Of a stretch of 64,000 nt of DNA, positions 36,540 to 49,475 are shown piece by piece (positions within the stretch are counted from its first letter, which is position 1; every line of letters begins with the position of its first letter). The DNA comes from Diphasiastrum complanatum (taxonomy: Eukaryota > Streptophyta > Lycopodiopsida > Lycopodiales > Lycopodiaceae). The notes beneath the pieces were generated by a model, which saw nothing but the letters and a program-made list of their open reading frames with translations, had not been told where the DNA came from and searched no databases. Both the position numbers and the translations under genes were made by a program. The stretch lies in assembly GCA_029204225.1 (NCBI GenBank), contig MU832257.1, positions 1 to 64,000 on the forward strand, written 5' to 3'.

Positions 36540-38140
36540 TCAAGATTCCTCCTTCAGCATATTGACCTTAGCCCGACTGGTCATCTTTTGATTCTCTGTC
36601 ATCTGAATAGAGGATGACGTTGTATCAAAGTTTATCCTGATTGACTTCAAGGAATCCAACACCTTCTTTTTGTCTCTTTTTGTCATATCGGTGGATTTGT
36701 CCTTGTTATCTTTCTTTGGAACTGGTGTGACATTCACCTCGTGATTGCAAATATCAATATCCACTGTAGCTATAGCTTCTTCGGGTAGATCACTCCATCG
36801 GATCACCTGGTTATAGCGTTGCTTCAACTAGTTTTTCTTGTTCGTAGATGTCTTTGGTGGATCTATCCTTGAAACTTTTGCCATAGCAGATTTTTGTGTA
36901 AGTCAAGTTGGTACTTTCTTAATTCCATAACGATCTGGGCCCATGTGTTGTAGGACCTGCTCATCAGTCAGTTCAATCTCCTTGTTGTAAGTCAGAGCAT
37001 GTTTCCAAGGGACTAAATCATCGTCCACTGGGTTCTCAATACATTCCGCTGACAGCCATGCTACGTTTATCATATTCACTCCAAATGTAATTGGTATGTC
37101 CATGGTGTAACACTTGGGTGAAGATGTGATGGGTTCAGAATCTGATCAGTGCGCAATGGTGAGCCCGTTCGTGGTTCTCGTTCATCACCAGTAGGAGGTT
37201 CCATAGGGTTGTCCTTTTCTTGCTCTTTTTCCTCCGCTTGTGCTCTCTATACCTAGTGCCGGATCTTCTGGTACTATCTCCTTTCTTCCCCCACATTCAA
37301 ATATGGTGCTGAAGTTGAGGATTGGTCATCAGTGACCGATTGTGGTGGTGAGGGAGCCACTTCCTTCCTCTTCTGTGCTCGCATAACAGCTAACACAGGG
37401 GCATGAAAATGTTGCTTTTTCGGTGGCATCCCCGTTGGAACTGTTTCTTGTTGTATTGCAATGAAGTTCAATGGTGCGCTGGTCCCATGTCTCAATGGAC
37501 AATTCTTGAAACAGTGTCCATAATCGCATTCTCGACAAAAGGATGTATATTGTCCCTTGTAAGGACATTCATCAATTCTATGTCCTTCGTTAATCCGTAG
37601 CAGCCGGAATTTCTTCCACCTTGACGCTGAGTTTGAGCTGCATAGGCCGTAATATATTCATTTATGGCAGGATCCATATATGGTTCATCCGACCTATAAC
37701 ATTGCTACTGCTCAAGTTGAGGTGGTACTGACATCTCTGGTTCTACTGTTGTCAAGTCTACGTGGGCCACTTGTTGATTGGCTGGCCTTGCTGGTGCAGG
37801 TAAGGCCATGCGATGTTGATTATTGGATGTGCCATACCTTGGTGTCGCATTTGGTGTCCCTGGATGGTATGGATAAGAAGTCTGATAAGGACTCCTCTTC
37901 TGTTGGACAATCCGGGGGTTAAATGGGCAAAAGGCCGTATCGTGCAATGTTGCATTGCACAAATGGCAAAATCTATGGGTCAGTCTAAGATTTTGCTTTA
38001 GGACTGGCACTCGTTCGCTGTATGGTTTTGTGTGCATACTGAACACCATACATTTTCGCGACGGGGATACTATAGCTGGTTTTGTTTCGATAGATTGGGC
38101 GTTGTTGCTACAGCTCCTTGTAAGACTTTCAGTTTCTGAT
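36540..38140 (-). pseudogene. gag: Gypsy-B gag C-terminal part and gag/protease linker
   Basis: Zinc knuckles read CSVCTQNHTANEC (about 38030), CHLCNATLHDTAFC (about 37945), and after a frameshift CRECDYGHCFKNCPLRHG (about 37490-37540); these match three of the four knuckles of Gypsy-A. A Pro/Gln-rich stretch and APYLNVGEERR follow, as in Gypsy-A (YPNLNAEKRR). Then comes a block MDIPITFGVNMINVAW and DDDLVPWKHALTYNKEIELT, DEQVLQHMGPDRYG (36903-37100) that recurs in Gypsy-C (51180-51350) between gag and RT. This conserved block lies where the aspartic protease would be; I did not see a clear D-S/T-G motif, so the protease may be absent or decayed. The 5' part is cut off near 38140. Confidence 0.82.
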
Positions 38141-39929
38141 CAAACTACGCAAAAGCAAGCAAGCAAGATCAATAGCATGCAAGCAAAATATATAGAGCTT
38201 GGAAGAGTATTAGCAAGCAAGAGCACTAAACACTAGATTAGGAAAACCACTATAACTTGAAAGCAAAAGAAGATGAGCAATAATGCTCGCAGTTTTATGG
38301 GCATTCAAGTTTCGCGTGGATTATCCACGCATGGATGTTTCAGGCGGAATTTTTTTCCCTCTCTCACATGTGGGAGGGTCCTCCACATGGGCTTGCATGC
38401 TTTAGATGTCATGCAAGTCATAATTTTTTTTGGATTTTATGAAAATATTTTATTATAAGATTTGACATTAAATATTACATAATTTTCTAATATGATGGAA
38501 TATAAAACATCAACTCAAAGATCATTATGGTAGTATTTAATTGTTAAAACTAGTTTTATATTGTTATAAATTTTATTTTTTTTGAGATTTGACATACAAG
38601 ACAAAATCATGAGATACAAAGATAGTACATATTGTTATTAAACAAGTAATTTGACAAGTTTTTTAGGATCTTATGACATAATATTATGTCAAATCGATGA
38701 TGTCATACAAAATTTAATTGTTAATAATCTAGGTGTCATAGATTTGATATAATTTTATGACATAATTATATGGTCAAATTGAAATTTTTTGTTTTTGTCA
38801 TGTGACCTCTTAAATGGTTACATGGGGTCATTTAGATTCATGATCAAAAACATTTATGTTACATTGAAGGCCTTAGTGATATGTGACCTATATGATATAT
38901 TTTTTTAATTGTTGGTGTGTGACCTATATAACCTTAAGTTGAACTACTACGATAACTTATTGTGAAGCCATTATTTCAACTTCTAAAAGGATGAATATTT
39001 TAATCATTTTATTGAGGAATCACTCGATCATAGTTATAATCGTCCTACTCGATAATCTATCAATTAATCAAATAATTGAGTATTATATCAAGTGATTGAC
39101 TCTATGATCGATAAAACTGTAGATTTGCATCGAGTATTAATCAACTGAGATAGTCATATGAATGAGAATGGACCTAGATTTTTCTCATACAATTGTGAGC
39201 GAATCCAAGTGTCAGTTGCATAGCTAAATGAGTGGAATTGAATGAGGAACATCATCTTGCATACAAAGCAACCATAGATAGAAAGGGCGAATGCATATTT
39301 CAAAGGAGACCAATCTGATTTCACAACTATCTTAATTACCCACCCTTGAATCACACTCAAATAACTTGAGCCAAACGATTAAGGACCCTGAAGAGACTAA
39401 TTGTAGAGAGCGGGGTGGAACACCCATGCAACAAATTGGTACCTTTGGTAATGAGAATATCTTTCTAGCTCATTATGAGAATGCCAACAATGATAGAATT
39501 GTGACTATAGGAACCATCCACATAATTGTGACCATAGAATTGTGGCCATGTAATGACACACATAATTGTCGAGCCAAACTCCCAAAGTATATTGCAAGAT
39601 TGCAACTGAATTTGTCACAAATAACATATTGAGATTAAGAGTTTCTTTGAATCTAGACATCAAGACGTCTAAGTACGAACCTCATTTTGATTGCTCGTCA
39701 TGAGATACCATGGCATACTAGGCCAATCCAAAGAGATTTATCACTAACTAACTCGATCCAAGTATTAATTAATCAAATGAGTGATTGAGTGGGCAATCAA
39801 TCAATTAAGTATATGACTGATCGTTTGATTTTGATAATTCCATCTTAAAAGAAAGATTGAGTGAGATCATCACTCATTTTGGACGAGTTCAAACTGAAAG
39901 CCTCGAACATTGACTACTATGTGGTCTTT
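38141..39929. other. AT-rich spacer, possible 5' part of a CACTA element
   Basis: It lies directly upstream of the CACTA transposase on the same strand. A palindrome GCGTGGATTATCCACGC occurs at 38314-38330, like those at the right edge of the window. A possible terminal CACTATAAC lies at 38248, just after the end of the Gypsy-B sequence. No gene is visible; long AT-rich stretches and many TCGAT/ATTGAGT words occur near 39000-39900. Confidence 0.45.
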
Positions 39930-42900
39930 AAATTAGTTGAGAAAGATGTTGTCTAACATCGGGATGGACTACAAGCACTATCATGCATGTCCAAAAGATT
40001 GTATTCTATATCGAGGAAGGTACAAATCACTCAAGAAACGTCCCATTCGTGATACTCCTCGATATAGAGATGATTTGCAAGGGGCAACCATTCCGTGCAA
40101 AGTTTTACAACATTTTCTAGTAATTCCATGATTGTAACGTTTATTTTGTTGTAAATCTCTTGCACAACTTATGGACTTGCATGCACACCATACCTCTACA
40201 AATGGGATGATGAAGGTACTTTCAAATTCACCTGCATGGAAACACATCAACAAAGAGTATCCAAGCTTTGCCAATGAGTCAAGAAATGTGAGATTTGGTC
40301 TTGCAACAGATGGTGTGAACCCCTTTGGTGTACGAACAACTACGTGGTCCATTTGGCCTATTTGCTTGGTAAACTATAATATTCCTCTTTGGTTGAGTAC
40401 AAAAAAGAGACACATTATGTTGGCACTTATAATTCCTGGCCAACGCAAGGTTAAGTACATGGATGTGTATCTTGAGCCGCTTATTGACGAGTTGGAAGCT
40501 TTGTGGAAGGGGATAAAAGCATATGACATTTCGTGCCTCTTACATGAGAGGGAGTTTACACTACATGCCATTGTAATGTGAACAATGCATGACTATCCAG
40601 GATTAAGTGAATGCTCAAGTAATCATTCAAACAATGTCTATCTTGTATACATAGGAGTTTGTTTACAATTAATTACATACAACTAGTTTCTAGCATTTAC
40701 ATGATATACTACAATGGCTAGAATTATCCTTTGATATATACTTTTTTTAATAGTGATTGATAGTATCCATTTGTTGGGCATGCTTTCAAATGGCTGAAAA
40801 AAAATGCTTGTTTTTTGTGCAGGCCAAATCTTGTGGGAAGATACTCTTATAGTCTCAAAAAATTTGTTTATGAAAATCATCATAAATACTTGCATGAAGG
40901 CCATCCATTCAGAGACACTCATAGAAGAGGTTTTGGAGGAAGAGTTGAGAGAGAGATGCCTCCAAAGATGATGTCTATGAAAGATTGGCAAAAACTATGG
41001 GAGGAATTTCAAGCAAAGCCAATCAATGGTATGAAAAGATTATCTATATTTCATCGTTTGGAATATTGGAATAATCTTTTGATTAATCACCTACTTGATC
41101 CCATGCACATATTTTTAAAATGTGGGTGAATCTATATGGAAACACTTGATTGGTGAAAAAGATACCATTGATGCAAGGCACGATCTAAAAGAATCAAACA
41201 CAAAAAAAGAATATTGGATAAAGGATGGTGAAGAACATGCTCCAAAAGTACCTTGGACATTCACTAAGGAGGAGCTTACCATGTGCGCTCCATTATTCAT
41301 GACATTAGAACACCAACTGGTTTTGCCCATTCTCTACGGGCATCATTCACAGTGGATGGAAAGTTGCAAGGTCTCAAATCTCATGATTGGCTAAAGATGA
41401 TTCAATTTTTTATTATCCATTGCCAATTTGCAGGTGCTTGTCAAAAGATATTTGTGAGACCATATACAAACTATCAATCATTGTAAGGTATTTACATGTA
41501 CTTGGTGTATTTTTTTATTTAATATTTATTAACTGGAAATTCAACTAGACATAAAATGAATTGAATATGTCGCAGATGGATGTGTTCAAAAGAAATTCGT
41601 GAGTTGGATCTTTGAAGAGACATGAGGATATGGTGGAGATTGTGTGCATGTTTGAGAGATATTTTTCGACTTTCATTATGGACTCACAAGTGCATTTATT
41701 GGTGCACTTGGTTGAAGAAGTTTCTATTGCTGGTCCAGTGCACACTAGGTATAAGTGCATAAATTTTTTTTTTGCATGTGTATTTAAACAAAATCACTTA
41801 ATACATGAACTCATTAATTAAAACACTTATTTTTTTACCATTTGTGACTTTTTAGGTGGATGTTCTTTATGGAAAGATACATGAAAGTCTTAAAAGATTT
41901 TGTGCGTCAAAAAACAAGGCCTGAAGGTAGCATGTTAGAGGGATGGTTAGTACATAAATCTCTCTTTTATGTTACTGAAATTTTGCACCAACTACATCCA
42001 TCTACTCCACTATTGTGGCGTGATGAGGAAGTCGAAGAGGTAACTAGTGAAAAACCTCAAGGGATGGGAAAGGTCCATAGGTTGACACCCTTCCAACGAC
42101 AAAAAATTTCTACATTCATGCTTTATAATTGTGAAGTTATGGATAAATGGTTAGACCTATATGAAAAAGAGAAAAAGAGAGGGCCTTGTCTAGAAAGCGC
42201 CAATGACAGAATAGAGGTAGACACATGGCCTCAAGTTCATATGATCATGACCCACAGCCCAAGCAATGCACTATAGAGTGGATGCATGACACACTACAAA
42301 AAGCAATAAAAGAGGGACAAAAATATCAAACACAGAATGGGACTTTGCAAGAGGATGTGAATGGAAGGTACTATTCTTTAGATACTTTATTATTAGAACA
42401 TTCTTGTTTATAACAATATTTGTTTAATCATTTTGAAACACCATGTTCATTCACAGTGATTATTTATGAGATTCATGTTTGTCATATGGTAGTGCAAAAT
42501 GCATAATGCTATATGGGCTTTTAATTTTCACTTTCGTGTTGAAAGGATTGATAACAAGAGACGCACACACGATTGTGGTGTAATAGCATCTTTCCAACAA
42601 GAAAGTCAAAGCAGTGCCCGAGATCGGAATCCCATCATAGGAGACATAGAATATGTGGGAACTAAACAAAATATTTATGATGTGTCATTTGGTGAAAGTG
42701 GACACTATTTTTTATCTGATGTGAAATGGTTCAAGGTAGTTGGTAGAGGGCCAAATGCAACCGTAAAATCGGATCCAAGTGGATTTTTTGTGATTGATTC
42801 ATCAAAAACATTGAGCATGGAGTCCTTTGACACATTGGTGTTGCCTCATCACTATGAGCAGGTGCACATGCTATGCTGTCATGTTTGTCATTTTATTGCA

Positions 42901-43283
42901 AGTGATTTATTAAGTATTTGAGTTTTCGATATGTTCTAAAATAGTAATTTTTGCAAGTGTTTTTTCAATCAGATCAACTAAACAAGATATGGTGGTTTGT
43001 AGCTTAAGTTGAACCACGAGCACACGTATTTGAGGGTGCACATGTTGAGAATGAAATGGAAAACGTTCATTTTAACTATGAGATTGAGCTACCTGGAGAT
43101 GTAGTAAATTTTCAAATCATACTTGAAGCACCCACTTCCATAGATGTTGAGAATATAAATTCTAATAGTCACAATGATGAAATAAGTTTTGAAAGTGAGG
43201 GTGATGATGAAAATCATCTAAGAGGAGATGAATTGCAAGATGTCGTCACTGATGAAATTGATTCTTGCAATGCTTTCAAATGA
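39930..43283 (+). pseudogene. CACTA (En/Spm) TNP2-type transposase gene
   Basis: This transposase cuts and pastes CACTA elements. Plus-strand exons in family order: YHACPKDCILYRGRYKSL (39985-40030); CKSLAQLMDLHAHHTSTNGM and NSPAWKHIN..YPSFANESRN then GLATDGVNPFG (40150-40330); IPGQRKVKYMDVYLEPLIDE (40430-40495), the classic TNP2 core; LEYWNNLLINHLLDPMHI (41060-41115); LKSHDW (41375); FERYFSTFIMDSQVHLLVHL (41650-41715); YMKVLKDFVRQKTRPEGS (41875-41935). A DUF4216-like part, DVSFGESGHYFLSDVKWFKVV (about 42680-42750), is near the end, then an acidic tail ending with CNAFK at 43281. Several stretches of non-coding sequence between these blocks look like introns (for example 40582-40820, 41490-41600, 41755-41855). 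Stops and frameshifts in the first part (about 40130) and near 41120 and 41390 suggest a dead copy. Confidence 0.9.
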
Positions 43284-43449
43284 TAGTTATTTAGCCAAAA
43301 CATAATCCCATTTTCTAGTCAAGTAAGTGAAAAGAATAGATAGAGTTTGACTTCAAATCCATTTTTTTGGAGATAATGTTGGTGAAGAGAGATGTACGGT
43401 TTCATGTTCCAAGAAAGTTCTCATCTTTTAACAAATGTTGCAAAGGTAG
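43284..43449. other. Spacer between CACTA gene and Copia relic
   Basis: Short AT-rich stretch without features. The boundary between the CACTA element and the inserted Copia piece must lie near here but was not resolved. Confidence 0.4.
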
Positions 43450-45020
43450 TAAATCATTTGAGGGTAAAAAGGACAATTAAAAGTTGAAGTGCTTTTATTG
43501 TGGTATTAAAGGTCACTTTGCAAGTGAATGTCTTAAAAGAAAGAGAGGGCAAGGAAATTTCACTTTCGATGAAGACGAACAAGATTATGGTGATTCTCTT
43601 TTGATGTCTTCTAGTTTGCTAACCAATTATGGAGATATTGATTCATGATGGATTGATCGTGGAGCAAGCTTTCATATGACATGTCCAAAAGAATACTTCA
43701 CTTCTTTGGTGACTTATGAAGGAGAGGAGAAGTTCATCAACATGGCCAATGATAGTAAAGGTGTAATCACGGGCATTGGTACTATTCCTATTTTTCTCTC
43801 ATCTACAGATGTGAAAGCAAAAATAGAGAATGTTTTGTTCATTCCTTCCATTACTAAGAATGTTCTTAGTGTATGTCAAATGGTTGACAAAGGGCTTGAA
43901 GTGAAATTTTGTGGCGATGCCTGTTTGATAAGCAAGAACGGAACCTTGATTGCCAAGGGCAAAAGACAAGGTGAGCTCTATAAACTTGATGGATGTTTTA
44001 TTTCTAACCATGGTGGTTTGATGGCAAAGGAGCAAGTTTGTAAGCTTTATTCAATGACAAAGTCACATGGGTTGTCTTATTCTAGATCTAGCTCAAGACG
44101 TAAGATGCCTTTTCATTTAGTACATTTGGATGTTAGTTTGCAATAGGTGGTCAAATTTGGATGGTAAGAGTTCATTTGAGATTCTTTTTGGTAAGAAGCC
44201 AAGTATCAAGCATTTGAAGATCTTTGGTAGTACTTGCTATGGCAACTCATTTTCTATATCCTTGAAGGGGATCTTTGTTGGCTATAGTGAAGTAAGGGAA
44301 GCTTATAGAGTTTATATACCTAACTCAAAAAAAGTTCACATTTATATGGATGTTGTCTTTGAAGAGGAAAATGTGGATAAGCTTGATGCTGATGAATCTA
44401 ACATTTTTGATGGTGATGAAAATGGTTCTTTGGATGGTGGTGGTGGAGATGTAACTCCAAGTCAAGTTCCAAGAAGATGCTCAAGACAAAGGCAAAAGCC
44501 ATCAAGGCTTACATATGATGAGAAGAGTAAGCAAGTTCTAGAAGGTACAAATTTTGTTTTACTCACATATTTTGGTACATCTTCTTGTGTAGATGATGGT
44601 ATGCAAATGGATCATTGACTTCATGACATAGATGTCATTAATGGATTTGAAAATGAAGTTTTGGTCAATGGTTTTGATGCTCAAGTGGAAGATCAAGAGG
44701 TTGATCTTGATGATCTTCATCGACACAAAAGAGAAAGTGGCAATTTGGAACTAGTCAAGAGTATCGAAGTGGAATCAAATGGTCAAGGCACTAAGGATAT
44801 GTTTTTGGAGGTTATTGATGACTCGAGTAAGGTAATAGGAGCAACAAAGAGGCATCATTCAAACTCACTTTACTTATCTAACTTCATGTTTGAGCTATCT
44901 GATGTCAATGGTGGCAAGGGAGGCTCATATTTGGGAGTTTTGGACACATACACTTCACATGAAGTGAAATATGGAGGAGGCACACAAGCAATTGTTGATC
45001 ACACATTTATCTTGTACTAG
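43450..45020 (+). pseudogene. pol: Internally deleted Copia gag-protease-integrase remnant
   Basis: Plus-strand zinc knuckle CFYCGIKGHFASEC (43484-43528), then protease with WIDRGASFHMT (43650-43680; DSG has become DRG). A long stretch follows that keeps FLSSTDVKAKIENVLFIPSI and KNVLSVCQMVDKGLEV. After LVHLDVS the integrase core (the D, D, E part) is missing. The text jumps at about 44140 to the C-terminal region SSFEILFGKKPSIKHLKIFG, KGIFVGYSEVREAYRVY and an acidic linker, continuing to about 45020. RT and RNase H are absent. The jump looks like an internal deletion of roughly 0.8 kb relative to a normal Copia pol. Confidence 0.88.
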
Positions 45021-45079
45021 CTTACTTTAATTTATAGATCCTCCAATGCAAGCAAGCTCCCTATGAGTATCTTTCACTC

Positions 45080-45391
45080 TCAACACATAATTAGTGGCAC
45101 TCTCATCACTCTTTTGAGAGTGTCCCAAGCATCCTTGGCCGATGTGCAAGCACCAATCTCCCTCAAAATCGCATTGGAGACATTCATTTGGATGTAATGA
45201 AGAGCCATCCTAGCTCTCTTCTTATATTTTTGTACTTCTTGAAGGACTTGAGGCTCCTCCTCAATCCCAAGTACAATGTCCATCACATCTTGGAGTGTTA
45301 GAATTGACTCCATCCTCAACTTCCAAATAGAATAATTGGAAGTAGATAGTCTCTCACTAGATTCCAATAGATAGGAACCCATAGATGCCAT
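45080..45391 (-). pseudogene. gag: Copia gag N-terminal part
   Basis: Minus-strand MASMGSYLLESSERLSTSNY then SIWKLRMESILTLQDVMDIV, NVSNAILREIGACTSAKDAW and TLKRV, the typical start of a Copia gag. It is cut off near 45080 at the meeting point with the plus-strand Copia remnant. The start Met is at 45391; leader, primer-binding site and LTR lie upstream to the right (46131-46856). Confidence 0.9.
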
Positions 45392-46130
45392 GTAATAGTG
45401 AAGAATCCTTGTGAAATGGACAAGAAAATGTTGCTTTCTTTCTCACTATAGGATCCAATAAGGGTGTGCTACCAACTCCTATGCAAGATCTTGCAACAAA
45501 GTGTGAGATGGACCTCACTAGCTTTTCCAATCTCTCTTGATCTAGACCAATCTCACATCAATTGATGAAGTATGGGCTAAGTTTGGGTCAAGCTATCTTT
45601 GGCACATGGAAAACACTCCAAGAATTCACAAATCACTCAAATACAATCAATTGTATGAAAGAAAGTGGCTACGACCTCAAAATGATGACTAGATCTCAAG
45701 AAAACAAGATTGGCAAGCCTAGAATTGAGATTTTTGATCAAACAAGCATGATAGAGTCAAAAGTAAAAGTGTCCAACCAGGTTGGGTTCCCTACCCACCT
45801 TGATTCAATTGACTATAGCTTTTGATTGGGATATCCAATCACTATGAAGTCAATTGCTACACAAACTAGAATAGCTTTGAAACTAGCTATCAAACTCTAA
45901 ATTTGGATCAAACATGGAAGAGAACCACCAAACTGAATTGGGATGTCCTTCACACATGTCTGATCAAGAAAATATATACAATCTCAGATTTGATTCAATC
46001 CTTATGATGATGAACCTTTTGATCCAAATTTGCTTAAGATGGCATGGGAGATGCAAAGTACTCTCTCTAGGTCTTGATTTTCATGAGGTTTTTGAAACTT
46101 TGGATGAAACAAGCATCAAACACTTAGGTA
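45392..46130 (-). other. Copia leader
   Basis: Non-coding leader upstream of gag, containing phrases shared with 61135-61455 (for example AACAAGCTATCAA and TGATCCAAA), which shows that both belong to one family. Confidence 0.7.
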
Positions 46131-46143
46131 GGCTCTGATACCA
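46131..46143 (-). promoter_or_regulatory. Primer-binding site (Met-tRNA type)
   Basis: On the minus strand TGGTATCAGAGCC abuts the LTR start. Confidence 0.93.
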
Positions 46144-46856
46144 TGTGAAATTTCACACATGTGGGAATGCCCTAATGTGTGTGAATGATCTCCTAAGTCA
46201 AGCTTATGCACTTTAGATCAATACTAGATTGAGATCCAAGATCTAGATCAAAATGTAAGGCAAAGAAGCAAAGATAGATGCATAGATTGATAACCAAAGT
46301 GTTTCTACATGTAAGAGAAGTACTTCATAAAAAAACTAAGTAAAATTAAGCTCCTCTCTTCAGTTAGAGAGATAATAGACCAATCGGTCTCGGGTAGAGA
46401 GAGAAGGCAATACTCACAAAAACTTGATTGTACTTAAATTTGCTCAAAACCTCAATTACATAATGATTGGTAGAGAGAGTACATATAAAACTCGTGGAGA
46501 GCTTTGCTTACTTCCTATTGGACCCCTAATCCTAGCCTCTCTAATGCTATTGGATGAGTGATGCATCCATCTTGCACTTCTATTGGACGCTTCATGAGGA
46601 TTTCTCAATTTCTATTGACCAAAGCCAACTCTTTGACTTGATCACTCATCAAATTACATTAACACAAGTGTCACAAGCCTAACTAGCTCAAGATTGCATC
46701 ATAAATTACTTTTGGCTCAATAGAGGCATTACATGTGGATTTGAGCAATTTGCCATCTATGCCAATTTTTGGCCCACAACTCTACACAAAGATGCTTGAC
46801 ATAAAAACTTAGGAAACCCCTAAAGCTATGCTAGATAACTTTTTATGATTTTCACA
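46144..46856 (-). repeat. 5' LTR of the truncated Copia element
   Basis: From TGTGAAATTTCACAC to ATGATTTTCACA on the plus strand, with TG..CA ends and an 8-base terminal inverted repeat TGTGAAA(A). Homologous to 61470-62140. No partner LTR is left of it. Confidence 0.88.
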
Positions 46857-46859
46857 GCA

Positions 46860-47845
46860 CGTAGAGTCGCCACCTCCGTATCTTTTGCAGTTAGAGTGGC
46901 CTCATGGACTGCCTGTTGTTCTGTATACAATTGAATCGACCAAGCTAAAAGGTCCTTGTAATATTCGGCCCTCTTTCGGTGGAGCTTCTGAGTAGCCAAT
47001 GTCTCTTCTTCAACAATAGTGATGAATTGATCGAGGGTGGCCTGAAGTGCTTGCATCTGCTACTCTACTTGCTTGACTTGAAGTTCCATGGTAGCTTGCT
47101 TGGATGAAAACGTCTCCTACTTTGGCTGCCGTCATTCGTACTCTAGAGATGTTGTGCTCCAGGCAATAGATGAGATCTTTTAGAGACCTCTCATTGGTTT
47201 TGAGAGTCTCTCTTTCTAGCTCCATCTCCCTTGATTTCAGCACAAGGTATTGGCAATCTACTTGGTAGGTCTACCAGACCTTTCTTTTCTACATCAAATC
47301 GACTTTGAGATTTTGCATGAGCTGATCTTGTTATTGAGCCGCTAGATTGGCTTTATTGAGCTCGTCCTGAAGGGCTTGGACCTGGGCTTGTTGGCCCTCT
47401 TTTTTCTCTTTATCTCTTTCTTTTTGCAACTGTGCAGCCTAATCAATTAGAGCCTACAGTGTTTTCCTTGCTACTAATTGGCCGTGAGATTCCTCAGTAG
47501 CACGTTCATTGAGCAACTAGTGGAGTTGTTGTTGTCGGCATGTTAGGGCTGTCCAACAACCCAACGTCTGAGTGTCTCAGCTGGCCGAAAGTGGCATGCT
47601 TGTGATGGGTGGAGGGGGTAGTGTGGTCAAAGAGATAGTGGCAATAGTGGGAATGGTGGTGGTGGTGATGGTGGTGATGAGAGAGGTGGTGATGGTTGTG
47701 ATGGTAGGTACAATGGTTGGGTGAATTGGGAAGGATGTGAGTGGAAGGGTGACAGTGATGGAGGGGGACGTGGCCACGACAAGAGTCATGATGGAGAAAG
47801 AAATAGAGGGTACAATTGCTGATGGGATTGGTGAAGCGACAAATG
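46860..47845 (-). pseudogene. Gypsy-E ORF3, linker and coiled-coil part
   Basis: Minus-strand reading with a Thr/Ser/Pro-rich linker (ITVTLPLTSFP, TITTITTSLITTITTTTIPT; 47580-47830), then a long coiled-coil stretch with stops (LQKERDKEKKEGQQAQVQAL, DELNKANLAAQ; 47300-47430) and LKSREMELERETLKTNERSL (47170-47240), LQATLDQFITIVEEE (46990-47050). This is the middle of the ORF3 described for Gypsy-B and Gypsy-C. It abuts the plus-strand RNase H near 47850, head to head. The left end meets the Copia LTR at 46856. Confidence 0.72.
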
Positions 47846-47856
47846 TTTTGATGGGT

Positions 47857-49475
47857 CTTCTTAGTAGACAATTGAAACCTGTTGAAGTCAATCATACCAC
47901 TACCGAACGTGAAGCCTTGGCAATGGTATATGTGGTTCAGAAGTTTCTCCATTATCTTTTGGAGAAAGTTTTTGCATTCTTCATTGATCATCAAGCAATG
48001 TTGTATCTCATCAACAAGACTTGCACCATAGGCCGTATTACTAGATGGATCCTATTACTGCAAAAATTTGAGTTTAGGATTGTGGTTCGTAAGGGAGTTC
48101 AACATTTTCTAGCTAATCATATGTCCCGAATCCCTAACCTTCCTACCCTTGATTAAGGCGTCAACGATGATTTACCAGATGCCATCCTTTTCCAAGTTGA
48201 CTCTACACCCATATGGGCTAAGGAAATCACAGAATATTTAACTTTAGAGTAGATGGATCCTTCCTTGTCTCTGAACAACATGTGTTGGTCCTCAAAACTA
48301 AACCTTATACGTTAACTGCAGGACAACTTACAAGCAATGGTTAGATGAAATCATCCAACGATGTCTTACTGAAGGTGAAATACCCTCTGTAATTTCCCTC
48401 ACTCATGAAGGTATTGGTGCAGGCCATTTCTCTTCTAAAACGACTGCTTAGAAAATCCTCTTGGCCGGTTTTTGGTGACCAACACTGTTCAAGGATACGC
48501 ACAATTACACTAAGGCCTGTGATGTCTGCCAACGCACAAAACGCTTTCAAAAGACCGACTACATGCCTTTACACCTTGTAACCATTGATCAAGCTTTCCA
48601 GAAATGGGGGATTGATTATGTCGGACCTATTAGTCCTACTGCTCGACACACACAATCTCGTTACATCATAGTAGCTACGGACTATTGCACCAAATGGGCT
48701 GAAGCAAGAGTTGTTCGCAATGCTGACACTCGTTCTACCGCACAATTTCTCTATGAACAGGTTATAGTTCGTTTCGGATGTCCTCTAGAGCTTATCAGTG
48801 ATAGGGGTACACATTTCCTTAGCTCTGTCATAACAGATCTCCTTTCAAATTTTTTTGTGGTACATCGCAAAAGTTCTCCGTACTATCCACGATGCAATGG
48901 CCAGGCGGAATCCACCAATAAAATCCTATGTGGAATTCTCACCAAAACCATTGAATCCAACCGATCTTATTGGGAACTCAAATTTCATGCTGCTCTCTGG
49001 GCTTATCGCACCACCCTGAAGAGAGCTACAGGCTTAATCCCTTTCCAGCTAACATATGGCCAAGAAGCTGTTATGCCTGTAGAATTCCATATCCCCTCCC
49101 TTCAAGTGGCCTATAACCTTGAGCTCGATAATCAACAGACTCTAGCAAATAGGTTATTCCATCTGGAACAACTATGCGAAACATGACGGATCACCATCCA
49201 TGCTCAACAAGTCCACAAACGTCAACAAAAAGCATGGCATGCTCGATCATTGAAACTTAGAGACTTCCAGGTTGGAGATAAGGTCCTGCTATACCAGGCC
49301 AAGCCTTCAAAGGCAAATTGAAATTTTCTGGCCAAGGTCCTTACGTCATTAAAAAAATATGTGCCTCTGGATATGTACAACTCCAAACCCTTCAAGGCGA
49401 TATCCTCGACGCTTTGGTCAATGGGAGCAGACTGAGAAAGTACAATGAACCCTGTTTTTATCTTGATATGCATTA
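47857..49475 (+). pseudogene. pol: Gypsy-E pol: RNase H to integrase end
   Basis: Plus-strand RNase H from SRQLKPVEVNHTTTEREALA (47860-47920) through FFIDHQAMLYLINK and FRIVVRKGVQHFLANHMSR. The integrase zinc finger (THEGIGAGHF then CDVCQRT; 48400-48545) has frameshifts. The integrase core from 48563 is open for 207 codons: IIVATDYCTKWAEA, ISDRGTHF and GQAESTNKILCG give all three catalytic acids. RTTLKRATGLIPFQLTYG and GQEAVMPVEF follow. A stop after QLCET (49186) and a shift near 49310 break the C-terminus. RT is missing: the sequence begins inside RNase H exactly at the head-to-head junction. Confidence 0.9.

Larger units (their letters stand above)
24940..38140 (-). mobile_element. Gypsy-B: 5'-truncated Ty3/Gypsy element with extra ORF3
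   Basis: Reading the minus strand: gag with zinc knuckles (37700-38140), gag/protease linker (36540-37500), a 3-kb unidentified insert (33500-36540), RT, RNase H and integrase (30650-33500), a spacer with motif repeats, ORF3 (25985-28706) and a 3' LTR (24940-25691). The 5' LTR and most of gag are missing beyond 38140. It is related to Gypsy-A and Gypsy-C in gag, pol and ORF3, but its LTR is clearly more diverged. Confidence 0.88.

Noticed and set aside
42291-42303. CACTACAAAAAGC, which looks like a CACTA terminal repeat
   Set aside because: It lies within the transposase reading frame (DTLQKAIKEGQ) and has no partner or target duplication.
47737-47850. First part of the 139-codon ORF starting MSGRVTVMEGD as part of Gypsy-E pol
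   Set aside because: These codons lie left of the head-to-head junction and are the complement of the ORF3 linker; true RNase H starts near 47860.
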